Of a stretch of DNA of 6,470 nucleotides, positions 4,659 to 6,470 are shown in pieces. The stretch is from NCBI GenBank assembly GCA_001871075.1, contig MNUP01000101.1, positions 23,653-30,122 on the forward strand, in the 5' to 3' direction. Each line of letters starts with the position of its first letter. Within the stretch, counting starts at the first letter, position 1. Both the position numbers and the translations under genes were made by a program. Below the pieces are notes generated by a model that worked only from the letters and a program-made list of their open reading frames with translations, had not been told where the DNA came from and did no database searches. Source of the stretch: Candidatus Desantisbacteria bacterium CG1_02_49_89 (GTDB lineage Bacteria; Desantisbacteria; UBA1551).

Positions 4659-5072
4659 TCATGACTGTATTTCCTGCTTCAGGCGCTCCGCCATATCCTG
4701 CGGCGCCCGGCACACCTTGCCTTTCCCGTCAACGAAAGCAAGCTTCGTGGAACCCTTTGTTACGATTGCCCCTGTCTCTTTGTTGAGGATCTCGTATTCT
4801 ATAAGCACGGACGCACTTCCCACATCCGCGATCCAGGGCCTGAGTATTAATACGTCATCGTACCGTGCAGGCCGCAGGTATTTGCAGAAAGCCTCGGTGA
4901 CAACAAGGCATGTTCCACCCTGCTCGAGTTTCTTGTGCGAAAAACCTATATGCCGCAGCAGCTCAACCCTTGCCCTTTCAAAATATTCGAAGTAGTGCGA
5001 ATAGTAGACCGTTGCCATAAGGTCCGTGTGCGCGTAGGGCACCCTTATCTCAATTTCAAATTTCTCAGCCAT
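4659..5072 (-). CDS. YbgC/4HBT-type acyl-CoA thioesterase
   Basis: A hotdog-fold thioesterase of 137 residues from the chosen start, normal for the YbgC group. The opening RVPYAHTDLMATVYYSHYFEYFERARVELLR aligns with the family's active-site segment: the Asp of the TD pair is the expected catalytic acid, and FERARVELLR begins the central helix. The His that follows VY in E. coli YbgC is Tyr here, a replacement seen in other hotdog thioesterases. Strands and the KGSTKLAFVD segment complete the fold. An ATG six bases upstream (5078) is in frame, but AGGGG abuts it with no spacing, whereas the same AGGGG sits six bases before the ATG at 5072. The gene follows the DUF2283 gene by 26 nt and probably shares its transcript. 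Substrate is unknown; YbgC relatives hydrolyse short or acyl-chain CoA thioesters and associate with the Tol-Pal region in proteobacteria, a context not present here. Confidence 0.9.
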   Translation of the reverse strand: MAEKFEIEIRVPYAHTDLMATVYYSHYFEYFERARVELLRHIGFSHKKLEQGGTCLVVTEAFCKYLRPARYDDVLILRPWIADVGSASVLIEYEILNKETGAIVTKGSTKLAFVDGKGKVCRAPQDMAERLKQEIQS

Positions 5073-5098
5073 GTTCATCCCCTAGGAATCTATCCCTT

Positions 5099-5374
5099 TT
5101 ATCTGGTTTTATACGGTGGTTTTTTCTCCCGCACGGACACCGTTTCTTTTATCAGAGAAAAATTGCCAGTTACAGGAACCGTTTTCAGGGTTTTTGTCTT
5201 GAACCATTTCTCAAAGTTCAATATCGAGAAACCGACCACCCTGTCTGAATCAACATCCAGCCTGACAAAGAAATCGTCCTCAATTTCCCTGGAAATGGCC
5301 TGCCGGGGCTTTCCCAGAGAAATATCCAGAACATCCCCTTCCTTATCATATGAAAAAGCTATTTTTTCTCCCAT
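5099..5374 (-). CDS. DUF2283 family protein, possible antitoxin partner
   Basis: A 91-residue protein whose first 55 residues fit DUF2283: FSYDKEGDVLDISLG, then SREIEDDFFVRLDVDSDRVVGFSILNF. These are alternating short strands around the YD.EGDVL and VRLD...VVGFSIL signatures. The remaining 36 residues are a basic, poorly conserved tail. It begins inside the last 16 nt of the upstream PBECR2-like gene in another frame; GGAGGG about nine bases before the ATG lies within that gene, so translation is probably coupled. Members of this family are small, of unknown biochemical role, and often sit next to small nuclease- or toxin-like genes. The antitoxin reading rests on that overlap and pairing and is inference. 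Confidence 0.82.
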   Translation of the reverse strand: MGEKIAFSYDKEGDVLDISLGKPRQAISREIEDDFFVRLDVDSDRVVGFSILNFEKWFKTKTLKTVPVTGNFSLIKETVSVREKKPPYKTR

Positions 5375-5667
5375 ATTATATCACCCTCCTTTATCCTGTC
5401 AGTAATGTAGCATGTTACCACGAAACTCAACATAATCTTTTTAACCACCACGATTATATATTTCCCTTTTAGAATTTCTTTGAAAAATCTGTAATATAAA
5501 TAAACTTCTCTGTCTTTTTTGCTCTCTTTAATCAGATCGGGATCCTTAAGAACTGTTTCTATTTCTTTTATGTATTCTTTTACCTCGGGATGCTCCTGGA
5601 TAATATGTATCCATCTTTGTTGCGACAGAGTAATTTCATTTTTAAAACAATCTACAAATTTAGGCAC
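5359..5667 (-). CDS. PBECR2-like predicted nuclease (BECR fold), possible toxin
   Basis: A 102-residue protein with the segments I associate with the PBECR2 (phage Barnase-EndoU-ColicinE5/D-RelE-like) family: LSQQRWIHIIQEHPEV (14-29, with His21 and His26), VLKDPDLIKES (39-49), EVYLYYRFF (54-62), the strand KYIIVVVKK (69-77), and TCYITDRIKEGDIIW (85-99). The polar residues of the last motif (Thr85, Tyr87, Thr89, Asp90, Arg91) and the early histidines are candidates for an RNase active site. It starts at GTG (5665-5667) with AAAGGTG four bases upstream, 20 nt after the cysS stop. The coding DNA is noticeably more AT-rich than the genes to its left, which suggests acquisition. Family assignment is from memory of motifs; toxin activity is inference. 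Confidence 0.75.
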   Translation of the reverse strand: MPKFVDCFKNEITLSQQRWIHIIQEHPEVKEYIKEIETVLKDPDLIKESKKDREVYLYYRFFKEILKGKYIIVVVKKIMLSFVVTCYITDRIKEGDIIWEKK

Positions 5668-5687
5668 AATACACCTTTCTTTTGAAA

Positions 5688-6470
5688 TTATTTCTTGGTT
5701 ATCAGCCTCGGGCCGAAAGCAGTGTCTTCAATGGTTATTCCTTTTTTCTGCAGCTCTTTGCGTATCCTGTCAGCTGCTGCCCAATCCTTGTTTTTGCGCG
5801 CTGTTTCCCTTTCGGCGACCAGAGTATTGAACTCTTCCGGTGAAACCTTCGTTTTAATTACCAAGCCAAGGATTCCGGTCCATTTATCAATCTGCTCTTT
5901 TGTATATTTTAATAAGTAAATGATGTCCATTATATTTTTACTACCAGGAACAGTATTTTTCATTGAAATATTTGCGTTATTAATAAGCTCGTGGATATAC
6001 CCCAGCGTTTTCGGAGTATTGAAATCATCATCCATGGCTTCTTCTAACATTTTTTCATATTCTTTTCTACTACCGGACAAAAATGCTTTATTTGCATTAA
6101 GTTTTTCCTGCTCTTCTTCTGTCAATTGTTTTTGCATTGATCCGAGAACAAAGTTTAGATTATTATTAAATGTGCACATTCTTTCATAAGTTTCTTTGGC
6201 CGCGTCCAGCTCCTTATCGCTGAAATCCATGGGCTGGCGATAATGGGCTGAAAGAAGGAAAAGGCGGACAACCATCGGGTCGTATTTTTGCAGCACTTCC
6301 CTTATCGTGAAGAAGTTGCCCAGGGACTTGGACATTTTTTCCTTGTTTATTGTTATAAAACCATTATGCATCCAATATTTAGCTAATTTTTTTTCTGTTG
6401 CTGCTTCGGACTGCGCGATCTCATTTTCATGGTGGGGGAAGATCAGGTCCTGACCTCCGCCGTGAATGTC
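5688..6470 (-). CDS. cysS: Cysteinyl-tRNA synthetase, C-terminal 260 residues (N-terminus beyond window)
   Basis: The frame is open from the right edge to the TAA at 5688-5690. The first visible residues, DIHGGGQDLIFPHHENEIAQSE, are the class I CysRS segment whose HHENE supplies a His and a Glu to the active-site zinc that selects cysteine. WMHNGF and then KMSKSLGN (KMSKS at visible residues 45-49) follow; KMSKS is the loop that stabilises the transition state of adenylate formation. SAHYRQPMDFS leads into the anticodon-binding helical region (DALR-type) and a C-terminal small domain ending IEDTAFGPRLITKK. The N-terminal Rossmann half with HIGH and the other zinc ligands is outside the window. 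The enzyme charges tRNA-Cys in the cytoplasm. The downstream PBECR2-like gene starts 20 nt after the stop, so it may be expressed from the cysS transcript. Confidence 0.97.
   Translation of the reverse strand, partial: DIHGGGQDLIFPHHENEIAQSEAATEKKLAKYWMHNGFITINKEKMSKSLGNFFTIREVLQKYDPMVVRLFLLSAHYRQPMDFSDKELDAAKETYERMCTFNNNLNFVLGSMQKQLTEEEQEKLNANKAFLSGSRKEYEKMLEEAMDDDFNTPKTLGYIHELINNANISMKNTVPGSKNIMDIIYLLKYTKEQIDKWTGILGLVIKTKVSPEEFNTLVAERETARKNKDWAAADRIRKELQKKGITIEDTAFGPRLITKK

Noticed and set aside
5073-5078. Thioesterase start at the ATG at 5078
   Set aside because: Possible, but its only purine-rich element (AGGGG) touches the ATG directly. The same element is ideally spaced for the ATG at 5072.

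Overview
The window is a bacterial chromosomal segment in which every supported gene lies on the minus strand. Codon use favours AGG for Arg and ATA for Ile. The intergenic DNA is packed with short degenerate tandem repeats and GC-rich palindromes, a style I associate with uncultured Gram-negative lineages such as Omnitrophota or Elusimicrobiota. That placement is a low-confidence impression; no rRNA or other marker here settles it.

In transcription order (right to left), the window opens with the C-terminal part of cysteinyl-tRNA synthetase (KMSKS loop and HHENE zinc-site segment visible). It is followed by a tight trio: a small PBECR2-like predicted nuclease with a GTG start, a DUF2283 protein overlapping it by 16 nt, and a YbgC-type hotdog acyl-CoA thioesterase. 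The two small genes look like a toxin/antitoxin-style cassette lodged between housekeeping genes, and the nuclease-like gene is visibly more AT-rich than the genes to its left.

A 327-bp gene-free tract (4332-4658) then holds a mosaic of repeats: a 23-bp tandem duplication, 7-bp tandem repeats interrupted by a double-hairpin module, copies of a CACGAAT/ATCCGTGG repeat family, two large GC stem-loops, and a 31-bp palindromic module flanked by an 8-bp direct repeat that looks like a target-site duplication.

Downstream of it lies a transport and membrane cluster. It begins with a two-TM/RCK potassium channel of MthK layout, with the unusual filter TVGYT and a strong internal ribosome-binding site in front of the RCK domain. 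The channel overlaps by 1 nt a CorA-type divalent-cation channel, which is followed 16 nt later by LemA. After a second, 106-bp repeat-bearing gap comes a DUF2207 membrane protein that runs off the left edge in its glycine-rich tail. LemA and DUF2207 proteins are often neighbours in bacterial genomes. The channel, CorA and lemA are probably co-transcribed.

The items most worth a second look are the PBECR2/DUF2283 pair, the internal start and altered filter of the channel, and the palindromic module with its apparent target duplication.
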